A program made the position numbers and the translations under genes. This document shows positions 11,157 through 19,853 of a stretch of 64,000 bases of DNA, piece by piece. The notes below the pieces were generated by a model. It worked only from the letters and a program-made list of their open reading frames with translations, did no database searches and had not been told where the DNA came from. How positions within the stretch are numbered: the stretch's first letter is position 1; each line of letters starts with the position of its first letter. Source of the DNA: Darksidea phi (taxonomy: Eukaryota; Ascomycota; Dothideomycetes; Pleosporales; Lentitheciaceae). Where the stretch lies: the NCBI GenBank assembly GCA_030770425.1, contig JASJFT010000176.1, positions 1 to 64,000 of the forward strand. The letters are read 5' to 3'.

Positions 11157-11829
11157 AATCGTCCTAAGGGTTATGCGGCTCTCTCGTAAGGCAGATACGG
11201 CTCGACTTGAATGACGGAGCCAGGTTCAATTTTGGCCTGAAAGTGTCAGGGTGGCTGGTCACGTAACAGAGTGAAGGGAGATAGGCTTGATGCGATGTAA
11301 TCCAGTAGCTTACCTGCAGAGCAATTGAAATACGGCGCCCGCGGGGAGGGTGCAACGCAGCGTACACGAAGCGTCTGAGCAGCCAGGTAGGCCTGTTGTA
11401 ACCAGACTGAACTCTGCCCCTCTCAACCTCAGCGGGGCCCGACCCCTCCCTCTTATGTCCGATAGCCCCGCTGTCGCTCACCCACACATTCGCAGCGATG
11501 TCGCATTGAATAAGCACTAGTAACGCGGTACCAATCGTGCAGCGCCATGTTTGCAATGGTATCGCAGAGTGATTCAAATCTCACTGCAACGAGCGATGAA
11601 ATCTTGGTGTTGCTCCGAGTCGTCTTGTGGCGGGGTTCTGCGTGATTGGCCGGTTGATCGGCCTCCTCCCGGTCCCCACACAGGTGGCAGGTCTCACCCG
11701 GCGCCCGGACGCAGCGTCATCAGTCCTGTAAGTGCATCATGACCACAATTAGAGAGAGGCTTTGCGTGACTGACAAACTCCTCAGATTTATCGAAGTTCC
11801 TTGCATAGTCCGACCCGTATTTCGATGCT
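11157..11829. other. Divergent intergenic region between NACHT-CorA and ACC-synthase-like genes
   Basis: The two flanking genes diverge from here, so both promoters should lie in these 670 bp. A minus-strand frame at 11577-11164 (137 codons) could be spliced at 11314 (CAG|GTAAGC) to an acceptor CAG near 11238 and then ends shortly after. No reading phase joins it to the ATG at 11156. It resembles nothing I know and is left as non-coding or 5' leader. No clear TATA or operator motif seen. Confidence 0.4.
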
Positions 11830-13187
11830 ATGGCAGTCAAAACGTCTCCAGAGTTCTCCGACCGCGGGCGCTCAAATATCGAAGCCATCATGCCGAAGAC
11901 CAAAGGGGCCATAGAAGAGCAAAAGTCAAAGACTAGCTCGAATATCGATCTTTCAACGGCAGAGAACTGGCTGATACGGTCAGAGCTTATGAAGCTATGC
12001 AAAGAAGCCATCAATGAGGATCTGACCGCTGCGGTACGTTTTTCTATATCCAAGGCCGACTAAGCACCGATTCAGGCAGCACTTTTCATACTCTCAGGGC
12101 TTTGCTGGTGACCCGGATCTACTGGGTGCCCTAGCATCATTCTTCAATACGCACTTCAATCCCTTTCGGCCAGTGCCGACATCACATCTAATGGTCGCAC
12201 CTGGCGCATCTGGTTGCATTGATGCTCTTCTGTACAACATCTGTAACCCAGGCGATGGAGTACTGATCCCGGGCCCATATTGGAATGGGTTCGATTTTGG
12301 GCTGAGGGCACGAGCTTCCGTCACCCCAGTCTTAGCTCCTCTTCCATCATTCGGAGCGAATTTCCACACGAAGGAGCTCCTTGAAGGACTTGAGGCGGCA
12401 ATTGGGAGCGCACCTTGTCCTATCAAAGCTTTGGTCCTGATGAACCCACATAATCCACTTGGCTGCTGCTATACCAGATCTGTTCTAGAGGATTGCCTCC
12501 GATTCTGCAAGCAACACGACATTCACTTCGTCTCAGACGAGGTCTACGCAATATCACAGCTTGACAACGGAGAGGTTGGTGAGGTGGTCCCGTTTTGCTC
12601 CGTGTTGTCCTTGGACCTGGAAGTCATCGGCGCCGATCCATCGCGCGCTCATGTAGTGTGGAGCATGAGCAAAGACTTTGGTCAGAGTGGATTCCGAATT
12701 GTAAGCCGCCATCCGAAATATCTGTATATCCAGTGCTGATGCCAGAAAGGGTTGCGCAGTCACTCAATCAAACGAGGAGATGGTAGTCGGCCTTGCCTTG
12801 GCCGCCATGCAACAGATCTCCTCGCTCTCGGCCATCTTCGCCACACGCCTACTTAAATCTAGCAAAATCCCTGGCCTGATAAGTCTCAACTCAGAACGAC
12901 TTTCGATCTCATATGGGCTCCTAACAAATTTCTTTAAAGAATGCGGCACCCCGTACTTTCCCTGCACTGCTGGTTTGTACGTCTACGCCAAACTCGCCAA
13001 AAGTGCGACGTCTTGGGAAGATGAAGCAAATATGGTGCAAGAATTGAAAGATGTGGGAGTGATTGTGAGCGCTGGAAGAGCGTACCATGGCCCCGAAGAG
13101 GAGAAGGGCTGGGCTCGGGTTGGGTTCTCAGTGGAGGTCCCTGTGCTAGAAGACGCAATCTCTCGCATGAGGCAGATACTTCAATGA
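11830..13187 (+). CDS. ACC-synthase-like PLP-dependent aminotransferase (class I/II)
   Basis: Three exons, 11830-12033, 12098-12700 and 12750-13187, encode 414 residues with every phase kept. Fold-type I signatures are complete: ENWLIRSEL near the N-terminus (about 45-53), PGPYWNGFD, NPHNPLG (about 184-190), the PLP-pyridine aspartate in FVSDEVYA (D215), and the Schiff-base lysine in SMSKDFGQSGFR (K260). The C-terminal domain has SAGRAYHG and GWARVGFSV. The closest pattern I know is the fungal 1-aminocyclopropane-1-carboxylate synthase-like group, which in fungi often acts in secondary or amino-acid metabolism rather than ethylene synthesis, so substrate is open. Intron 1 uses GTACGT and CAG. 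Intron 2 (GTAAGC, CTGAT branch) must end at AAG (12747-12749) to give FRI-GCAVTQ; the CAG four bases earlier breaks the frame. This is the best-preserved multi-exon gene of the window. No cluster partner is evident. Confidence 0.85.
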
Positions 13188-13394
13188 GCATGGATTGCTG
13201 GAAATCTGTAGAATTGACTTTCCAGTTCCCGTTATTCACGTTTCTGGACTCTGTAGGCTAGTGTCCCGATAACAACGGGACCGAGTACGCTTCCCAGCAC
13301 TTCCACCACCGCTAAAGCTGCGAGACCTGGCACTCGCTCTCCTTCGTAATATCTGTCCGGGGACTCAAATCTCGGAAACCCCATATGTCGGTGA
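13188..13394. other. Intergenic, 3' flank of the ACC-synthase-like gene
   Basis: About 200 bp. A minus-strand frame (13537-13232) crosses it and encodes a hydrophobic C-terminal stretch, but it overlaps the HET-type relic in another frame and resembles nothing I know. I do not call it. Confidence 0.4.
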
Positions 13395-13670
13395 TTAATG
13401 CATGTCCACACCACACCCCTTATAGAGCCGGAGATTATAGAACCAGTAAACTGCGCCAAAAAGAATTTCCATATACTAAATGCCAGCACTATACGCCATC
13501 CATGACCACGACGGCATATCCTGAGTTTTGTACGCAATCAGCTCCATCTTACTCTCCGATGCCTGCCACTGGAGGTTCCTGTTAAGGTACTTCTGAAGGA
13601 TGCCGTACCTGCTCTCGCACCCTATAATGCGTGCAATACGGGCCTCTAGGATGCCGAATTTAATCGGCGA
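13395..13670 (-). pseudogene. C-terminal relic of a HET-type protein with premature TAG
   Basis: The minus-strand frame reads KFGILEARIARIIGCESRYGILQ, KYLNRNLQWQASESKM, IAYKTQDMPSWSWMAYSAGI, then TAG (13478-13476), then YMEILFGAVYW in the same frame to a TAA at 13397-13395. PSWSWMAY followed by a Gly-Ile-x-Tyr/Phe-Met stretch is a familiar C-terminal signature of fungal heterokaryon-incompatibility (HET) proteins. In that pattern a residue, plausibly Gln (CAG), sits at the TAG position. The HET domain itself is absent. Sequence upstream of 13670 loses the frame and after about 160 bp reaches the poly(T) end of a LINE fragment. It is not the C-terminus of the intact HET gene at 14456-16417, which has its own different end. 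Confidence 0.65.
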
Positions 13671-13830
13671 TAGCCGAGGGTGGCTTGAGCGTGACGAGAA
13701 AGTCTACAATTTTTGGGTCGCTGGGGTCACTCTTTTAAGGGCTTTGCTAGTGTCCTGTCCGGCATCAGCATTTATGGACTATCTAGTAACGGTAGACGCA
13801 CTTGCATTGACAGTAAAATAATAATTAATT

Positions 13831-13833
<3 letters not shown>
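13671..13833. other. Spacer between HET relic and LINE poly(A)
   Basis: In another minus-strand frame a short run (DFLVTLKPPSAIAD) suggests that the HET-type relic continued upstream with a frameshift. Too short to be sure. AT-rich just before the poly(T) tract. Confidence 0.3.
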
Positions 13834-13872
<39 letters not shown>

Positions 13873-14366
13873 GATATCGGCTCTAGCACGCAGGAGAGAA
13901 GCGACAGGTGGACCCTTCCATTCCAACCGGGCTCGTGAGATCCATGTACAGAGCAATCGCGCGTAGCGTCTCGTATTCTCATCAAGGTTCTGAACTCGAT
14001 TTGATGTGCGACCGCGTGTTCGACGTCGTTTGGAGGAGTGGGGATTCGGGCATCTGGTGCAGAAGTGACATCGACCCGCAGCCAAGGGGGTTAGCAACAT
14101 GCCGGTCGCCGAATCGCTCTGCATGCTGCTGTCGTAACTTGATTCTCTGCTGCGCCCACCTGCTGCACGAAAAGAGGAAGTGCGCTATTGATTCTGTGAG
14201 CCCGCAGTCGCACGCCGCCGTCTCGGACGCTTTGATCTTGTGGAGATACTCCTTGAGGAATGTCTTGCCCGTCCGCAGCTGCGTGAGGATGGCCGCCTCT
14301 GCACTGTTCAGTTGCTGGTACAGCTCCGCCGATTTGCCCAGATGCAATGCTGCATAAGCAGAAAAA
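13834..14366 (-). mobile_element. 5'-truncated Tad-like non-LTR retrotransposon (LINE) with poly(A) tail
   Basis: On the minus strand a frame (about 14366-13982) matches the C-terminal end of LINE ORF2: LILE-type QLNSAEAAILTQLRTGKTF, LKEYLHKIKA, and the zinc-binding CDCGLTESIAHFLFSCSRW (C-x-C, H, C). The segment ends in 38 consecutive T on the plus strand (13834-13871), that is a poly(A) tail in element orientation. Only about 530 bp remain, as expected from incomplete target-primed reverse transcription. The coding frame drifts after the zinc motif and ends early, so it is inactive. CA and TG are frequent, so this copy escaped the RIP seen to its right. A flanking target duplication could not be identified with confidence. 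Confidence 0.8.
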
Positions 14367-14455
14367 TTTACTTGATCCAGTACCAGAAGAATGACACTGT
14401 TCGTGAAGCCGAAACCGCCTTGGCGTCCATCATCGACCTAGCAAGTCGTTTTGTG

Positions 14456-16417
14456 TTATTCCATCAGCGAACGTGGCCATGGAAATAAGAAATCACGGGT
14501 TCTTTCTCCATCAAAAAAGCATAATCCGTTTACCCATTTTTTGGTTCTCAACATCTCGTGGCCATCTTCAGTACACCCGTCTCTCTTCACTTCCAAGGAC
14601 ACATATTTTGCAGGAAACCTAGTCAGCAATCCTTCTCTAGCATCCTCGCGAGTGCAACTCCAAGAAGTAAAGAGAAATGACTTTCTTAGATCTCCGGATG
14701 TATGGTAGTCCCTAACAAAAATTGCTCGGTAACTTCTGTACGCTTTTGGGTGCTTGAGAACTGGTAGGCCAAGTTGAAGCGGTCTCCCTGTATCCATTGC
14801 CATGACGACTTGGTCTGCCATCATGTCCATGATGAGTCTTGATGGCCAATTATTATGGTTTGCATGTGGCATCTGATCGTTTTCTAGGAAATTTTCCAAG
14901 TCTTTGGCAAGCCGTTTGTAGTGGAGGTGGCGTAGTAGTCGTGCGAGATCCTGTAGACGCTTACGCCGATACTCAACAGACCCACGTTTCTCATTAATAA
15001 AAGAACACGTGGGGAGAAGCTGATTAGGCTGGATTTCTTTGCATACCTTCCAAAGCATACCTTTAGCATTTATACCAGCGTTAAGAAGCTCTACGTCAGA
15101 AAGGCGAAAGTGCTTCATAAATGTGAGCTGTCCTCTTTCGACAGGCGCCTCTAAGCTCATGGCCTGGTCTTGAAGAAATTCAAAGACGTCTTGAGCAAGT
15201 TCGCCCGGATAATCGGTGTCATTGTTGATAATCTCCCCGTTCGTTAGATATAAAGCAAGGATGCAGACGCTCAAGCTGCTTCTCGACCTCTTGATCCTCG
15301 TTGGGTTTAGCCGAATAGGATAATCAAGACAATTGGCGGAAAGAGTAGGTAAATCCGAGGTATGCTCTATCATACGATTGCTTAGGTCATGGAAGACGGT
15401 TGGCGACATGGCTTTGCGGATCCTGCTGCCTATTGCTCCTCGATCGTATTTGTGAATAACATTGTATTTGCCAGCTCTTTCCAGCAACTTTTTGCACGCT
15501 TTTTGAACGCTGATATCGTTAACCATGCGTGCACGGTAAGCTAAGCAGAACAACGTCGCATATTTCCGGAAGTCAGCTGAGTTAACCACCAGTTCCCCAG
15601 AAAGATCACCCAATTCATTTCTCATGTCCGACTTGGAGAGCGTCGAAGAGCAGCGCATCAGCAGCCACATGCGTACTCCGGATATATAATCCTCTTGGAA
15701 GATCCACGCACTCTGCCACCACGGATCATCGGTGATGCGGAGCAGGAGCTGTAATGTGTCCTTGGCGGCCCGTGAATCAACCCTCGTTCCCAATGTGGGC
15801 CCCTGCTGGCATTCTTTTGCTATCTGCCCCCTTAGAAGACTTCCAAGTGTCTCTAATTCTTGTTGGGTTTGAATCTGCACCCAGAGGTACCCAACTGCAG
15901 CTTTGCAGTTTTTGTATACTAGGTCCATAGACTGCACTTTGGCACGCTTCTCGCGCTGATCTTTTTGGTTGATAGATAACCGATCGATCCAAAAGGGGAT
16001 GTCCTTTTCTTCTTGTTCTTGACTCGTGATATACTTTATAAAACGAATAATTCGATCAAGTAGGATGTTGCGCAATCTCAGGCGTCTGTGGGATGATTTG
16101 AGCCGGTAGTTTCCGTTCGCATTGTCTTCTCCTAATGAACACTTCCAACGGTAAGAGACAGCTATGTATTTGTCGTTGAACAGGTCTGTCTCAACCATCT
16201 CCAAAGTTTTGGCCAGTGCATTGTCGCCTGTATTCCTGGTTTGTGGAAGGTTACCACCTGAAGTTGCAAGCCGGAAACACTTCAAAACCCTCATAGAGTC
16301 GAGAGACTTTTGATTTGCAACTGAGTAACCCTGTTCGATTTCCAGCAATCTCCTGGACAGGGTAAGTGAACCGCATCCTCGAATGTCTTTCAGTTTTGTA
16401 TTGTGATCCCTTTTCAT
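14456..16417 (-). CDS. HET-domain (heterokaryon incompatibility) protein
   Basis: A single uninterrupted frame. The ATG at 16417 is preferred (653 residues): the frame is open further to 16600, but the extra 61 residues are hydrophobic, unlike the family, and precede the natural start. The three HET blocks are present: YIAVSYRWKCSL (84-95), FWIDRLSINQKDQREKRAKVQSMDLVYKNC (142-171) and DDPWWQSAWIFQE (231-243). HET proteins trigger cell death after fusion of genetically different hyphae. The second block has WIDRLSINQ rather than the common WIDALCINQ, a tolerated variation. The rest of the protein, about 400 residues, has no recognisable C-terminal sensor repeats. No introns or premature stops. 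Neighbours are a HET-type relic, a LINE fragment and a FunK1 relic, which fits a rapidly turning over incompatibility region. This is the only apparently intact non-self-recognition gene here. Confidence 0.85.
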   Translation of the reverse strand: MKRDHNTKLKDIRGCGSLTLSRRLLEIEQGYSVANQKSLDSMRVLKCFRLATSGGNLPQTRNTGDNALAKTLEMVETDLFNDKYIAVSYRWKCSLGEDNANGNYRLKSSHRRLRLRNILLDRIIRFIKYITSQEQEEKDIPFWIDRLSINQKDQREKRAKVQSMDLVYKNCKAAVGYLWVQIQTQQELETLGSLLRGQIAKECQQGPTLGTRVDSRAAKDTLQLLLRITDDPWWQSAWIFQEDYISGVRMWLLMRCSSTLSKSDMRNELGDLSGELVVNSADFRKYATLFCLAYRARMVNDISVQKACKKLLERAGKYNVIHKYDRGAIGSRIRKAMSPTVFHDLSNRMIEHTSDLPTLSANCLDYPIRLNPTRIKRSRSSLSVCILALYLTNGEIINNDTDYPGELAQDVFEFLQDQAMSLEAPVERGQLTFMKHFRLSDVELLNAGINAKGMLWKVCKEIQPNQLLPTCSFINEKRGSVEYRRKRLQDLARLLRHLHYKRLAKDLENFLENDQMPHANHNNWPSRLIMDMMADQVVMAMDTGRPLQLGLPVLKHPKAYRSYRAIFVRDYHTSGDLRKSFLFTSWSCTREDAREGLLTRFPAKYVSLEVKRDGCTEDGHEMLRTKKWVNGLCFFDGERTRDFLFPWPRSLME

Positions 16418-17448
16418 GATATGCGAGGTTCTTGGCTTGATTTGGAGAAAACGTATGTGAGAGTGGATGATAAAAGTATTAGGGTATTGGAAAGAAAAAT
16501 AGTTTAGCAACGAAACTAGGCAGCAGCTTCTGGAACAAACGCCAAGACGCTGTCGCGTGACCAGTGGACGTGCGTCATAGTCTTTGAGCGGCTTTGTCAT
16601 ATAATAGGTTGGAATTTTGAACGAAAAATGGGCCCACTGCGGGAACTACATAAATTTGGGTGCCACGGCTACGTAGTAACTACCACCACAACCCAACATC
16701 ATTATTTCAGAATATCTGCGCCTTTTGCATTATACCAAGAATGCTCTTCGTTTTGACGATGCAAATAGGAAACACTGGTTGCAGTTACGAGAACGGAAGC
16801 GATCCACTCGAGAAAAGATATTACAAGAGACTATAGGACTCACCATCTAAACACAGAGACTTCGCGCAAAGCTCTAACCGGGTGATGAATGGAGGAGTTA
16901 GCGATACAGATCTAATACTGCTTTATTTTTGTAGAATAAAAGCTAATACACATGCGGAACAGGTTAAGCTGCGTAAGCATGCTTACCAGGGATACTTAAC
17001 AGTAATGAAAGTAGCTTGCCACTGGATTTCGCCACGACAAACAGGGAGGGCGGCCGACCCGCACCGGCCATAGGGTTGTCGCAGTTTGCCACTGCAGTAG
17101 ATTTCTATAAAAATATGCTATTAGATAGTTGCTTCTGCAGGTGAGCGAAGTTGGGGTCAAGCGAGGGGTTGCGGAGCCCCTGCAACGCGCCCCCACTGTC
17201 GGTCCATCGGCGAATCATTTCGCCGGTGAACATCAAACGCCGCTACCGGCCCGACTTCAACACCGCCTGTGGACTTTGCCGGGATTTCATCCTTCGACTA
17301 TCTCTCACTTAATCCTCGAAACCACCCAAGCCCACGCTCCCTTCTTTCAGATCTAGTAGTGCAAGGCTCACATGAACCCCCGCCGCTCATTCCACGGTCA
17401 TCGTACGCGTTTAGCCTCAAAGCGCGTTGTTTGTCGCGCCTTGTCGCC
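16418..17448. other. Divergent intergenic region between HET gene and FunK1 relic
   Basis: About 1 kb without a supported gene. It should hold the HET promoter and the former FunK1 promoter. Two small hairpins are visible near 17160-17225: a GGGGTT/AGCCCC stem, and CGGCGAA/TTCGCCG separated by about four bases. I assign them no function. Confidence 0.45.
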
Positions 17449-18433
17449 ATGACAGATGCAATGCAATCAGCGATAATCGACGCAAAGTCCATGCACACGG
17501 ACTGGACGCGTTTCGCGACTCTGCTCAGTCGCTCTTACAGGATCTTGACGCGTCTAGTTCCACGGCAGTGCTAGATCGGTATCGGATCTTCCATACTGTT
17601 CTTCTTACAGGCATAGGTCTCCAGGATCATGCTCTTGATCTCCTATCGGCGCTGCAAATCCTCCCTACCTCTCGCTCGCTGCCATCTAGTACCGGCGGAA
17701 AAAACCTTTTCAGCGACCTGTCCCGACTCAACCTCGCAGTCAACACCGGCGACTTCGATGTACGATGCGTTGTACCCCTTCTCGCGGCAGTCCTCAACGA
17801 TGAGTCTGATTCTGATGCCTGGGCGAAAGTCTATGAACTACTTGCGGAGTTGAAGGCTATAACTGATGTCAAACCGTCGACGCCTCCCCTATCCGATCCT
17901 TCACGTACCGCGTCCTTCCAACAGACACCTTGGACATTCAACACGGGTAGTTTCGCGAACACATCTGAACTGAGGAAGAATGTGGATCCTGTACTAAGAA
18001 CGGAAGTGGAGGGTAATCTCAAAATCGATCATCCAGACCTCTGCGAATTTTTGGGAAGATACCGAAGCTTGTCGACGTGACGGCGGCGGTTTTGCAAAAC
18101 TGTAACGAGGTGGAGCCGCGGCTGTTTCAGGAGGACGTCGGCTGGGTAGATTGGCCTGCAGGTTGTGAAGAAGCATCGGTCCTCAAAGGGCTCGACGCTT
18201 GTTTAGTCAGCCAACGCGTCTCAGCGTCTCAACCGCTCGACAGTCATCATACAACTTCGAGATGCGGTCCAACGCACAGCGATACGTACTTTTGTAACAT
18301 AGAGACATACCATTTACGTCGCCCTCAAGCTGCGAAACCCGCTGTTGTCCCTTCCGCCGACCGAACGGAAGACCTGCTCAAGCCACTACGTCCTCATGCT
18401 TCTCGAGCCCACCGGCGCCGATTCCTAGACTAA
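17449..18433 (+). pseudogene. FunK1-type fungal protein kinase, N-terminal fragment with two frameshifts
   Basis: The plus-strand ATG at 17449 starts MTDAMQSAIIDAKSMHTDWTRFATLL. A one-base shift near 17520-17545 leads into SLLQDLDASSSTAVLDRYRIFHTVLLTGIGLQDHALDLLSALQ, then QQTPWTFNTGSFANTSELRK and the acidic LRTEVEGNLKIDHPDL. A second shift near 18045-18060, in a T-run, leads into FGKIPKLVDVTAAVLQNC and EDVGWVDWPAGCEEASVL. This is the N-terminal regulatory region that precedes the kinase domain in fungal FunK1-like proteins. Similarity fades at about 18,200 and the kinase catalytic domain (DFG, HRD motifs) is absent. The gene is therefore broken by two small deletions and truncated about 350-580 bp before the RIP-mutated transposon block. 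It is a clear pseudogene, though the family name rests on motif memory. Confidence 0.7.
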
Positions 18434-18779
18434 GTAGCAGCCGATATCTAGTCTCGGCTCGTTGAAGGGGAATACAGTTATATAGTCGGATAAAGTGGGG
18501 CAGTACTAGAAATCGAAGCCTGCGCCTCGGCAAGCGGGTGTAGTGTTACAACCCCGGGATTGGAAGGATGCGGGGCAAGCACAGACACGGTCGGATCTGC
18601 CGAACCGTGCTTAGTCAGTGATCCAACATCACGTGACTTGGACGTTGGGGGCGCAGCGGCTGGGCAGCGACCACAACGACCAGGGACGCTACGGACGCAG
18701 CACAAGGACAACGACCACAACGGTCGTAGACGCGATGGGCGTAGGGCGAGGCCGACGACTATTACGACTAGTAACTTGA
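18434..18779. other. Transition segment before the RIP block
   Basis: GC-balanced sequence with many CA and TG dinucleotides, including ACAACGACCA-type repeats at about 18,665-18,720 and a TCACGTGA palindrome near 18,629. No gene recognised. The last TG seen is at about 18,776, immediately before the CA/TG-free sequence begins. Confidence 0.5.
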
Positions 18780-19667
18780 ATAAAGAGTATAAGAGAGTAG
18801 AGGATCTCTTAGACTTTCTATTTTAATTCCTTATAGTTAATTCTCTTTAGTTTACCTAATACTTATAAATAAGATTAGATCTTTTCCTAAGTAGTTATTC
18901 TAGTAATAGAATTTATTAACTTAATTTTAATCTATTAAAACTTAATAATATAATAAATATACTATTAGCTCTAACTTAGATCCCGTATTAAAGTACGTAT
19001 AATATATAATATATTAACTATCTTAAATCTAGATTACGACGAATATAACGACTTTATCTAGCTTATATAATACTTTTAAAGAAAGTATAATAGAAGCTCT
19101 AATAATAGATCTAGCTACTCTTATTTAATAATAAGTAGTTTAGATAGTAGAGATATAATAAGCTATAGTATTACTATAAGAAGTACTATAATAGATAAGA
19201 GTAGAACTTAGTAAAAAGGCGAAAGTTAAGATACCTAAAAGATATAATAGTAATAAGAAAGGTTTAAAGCTATTTCTTATATAAATAGACTTATACTATT
19301 AGTTTAACTTTACTATATTCGCTAGTAATTATAATAGAATCCTTATAGTAGATATATATATAATAGAAAAAGTAGTAATATAGATATAACCTTTAATTAA
19401 TAATTATATAGCTAATAAAGAAACTCTAATAAAGTAATATAACGAAATAAAAGTAGTATTTATAGATTAAGACTCTTTTAAGAAATAAATATATATAATC
19501 TTTAAAAATATTAATAAGATCTAGTAAGTAGAGTATAAGATTTAGAGATTAAAATAGATAAAGTTAGTAGAAGTCTATACTACTAAATTTAAATAATTAT
19601 AGTATAAGATTAATTAGGATAATACTCCTCTTATAATTATATACTATAATAAACTTAAGAAAGTAGT
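18780..19667 (+). mobile_element. Ty3/Gypsy element D, left part (gag), RIP-mutated
   Basis: A CA/TG-free segment. Its right end carries a decayed gag pattern ending ...LKKVV(KDEL), which continues after element A at 28,250. The joined stretch resembles gag of Tf1-type Gypsy elements (NWDDxALxxxFYxGLKxxVKDEL). No 5' LTR was identified. The left limit is set only by the abrupt composition change. GTAGT at 19663-19667 is the left copy of the target duplication of element A. Confidence 0.65.
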
Positions 19668-19853
19668 TATAAGGTACGTATAGGTAGATAGATATAGAGA
19701 TACTAAGGTAGTAAAAGAGTTATATTCGAATAGAGATAAGACGAATTCTTAAGAAGATATAATAGTAGGACGTAGAACTATATAGAATCTAGTATATAAC
19801 TATAGCTAGATCGATAATAATCTAGGAGTCCTCTAGTAGAAGTAGATATAATA
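19668..19853 (-). repeat. 3' LTR of element A
   Basis: 186 bp, direct repeat of 28059-28244. Next to a polypurine tract on the minus strand (about 19,854-19,875). Differences from its partner are mainly C/T or G/A transitions, for example GGTACG against GATATA near the left end. Confidence 0.9.

Noticed and set aside
11164..11577. 137-codon minus-strand frame as an N-terminal exon of the NACHT-CorA gene
   Set aside because: A splice at 11314 is possible, but no reading phase connects to the ATG at 11156 without a stop.
13232..13537. Minus-strand 101-codon frame with a hydrophobic end, possible membrane protein
   Set aside because: It overlaps the HET-type relic, whose frame matches a known motif (PSWSWMAY), and has no recognisable relatives, start context or introns.
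17160..17225. Two hairpins as a terminator or terminal inverted repeats of a DNA transposon
   Set aside because: Short stems with no flanking duplication, and bacterial-type terminators are not expected in a fungal genome.
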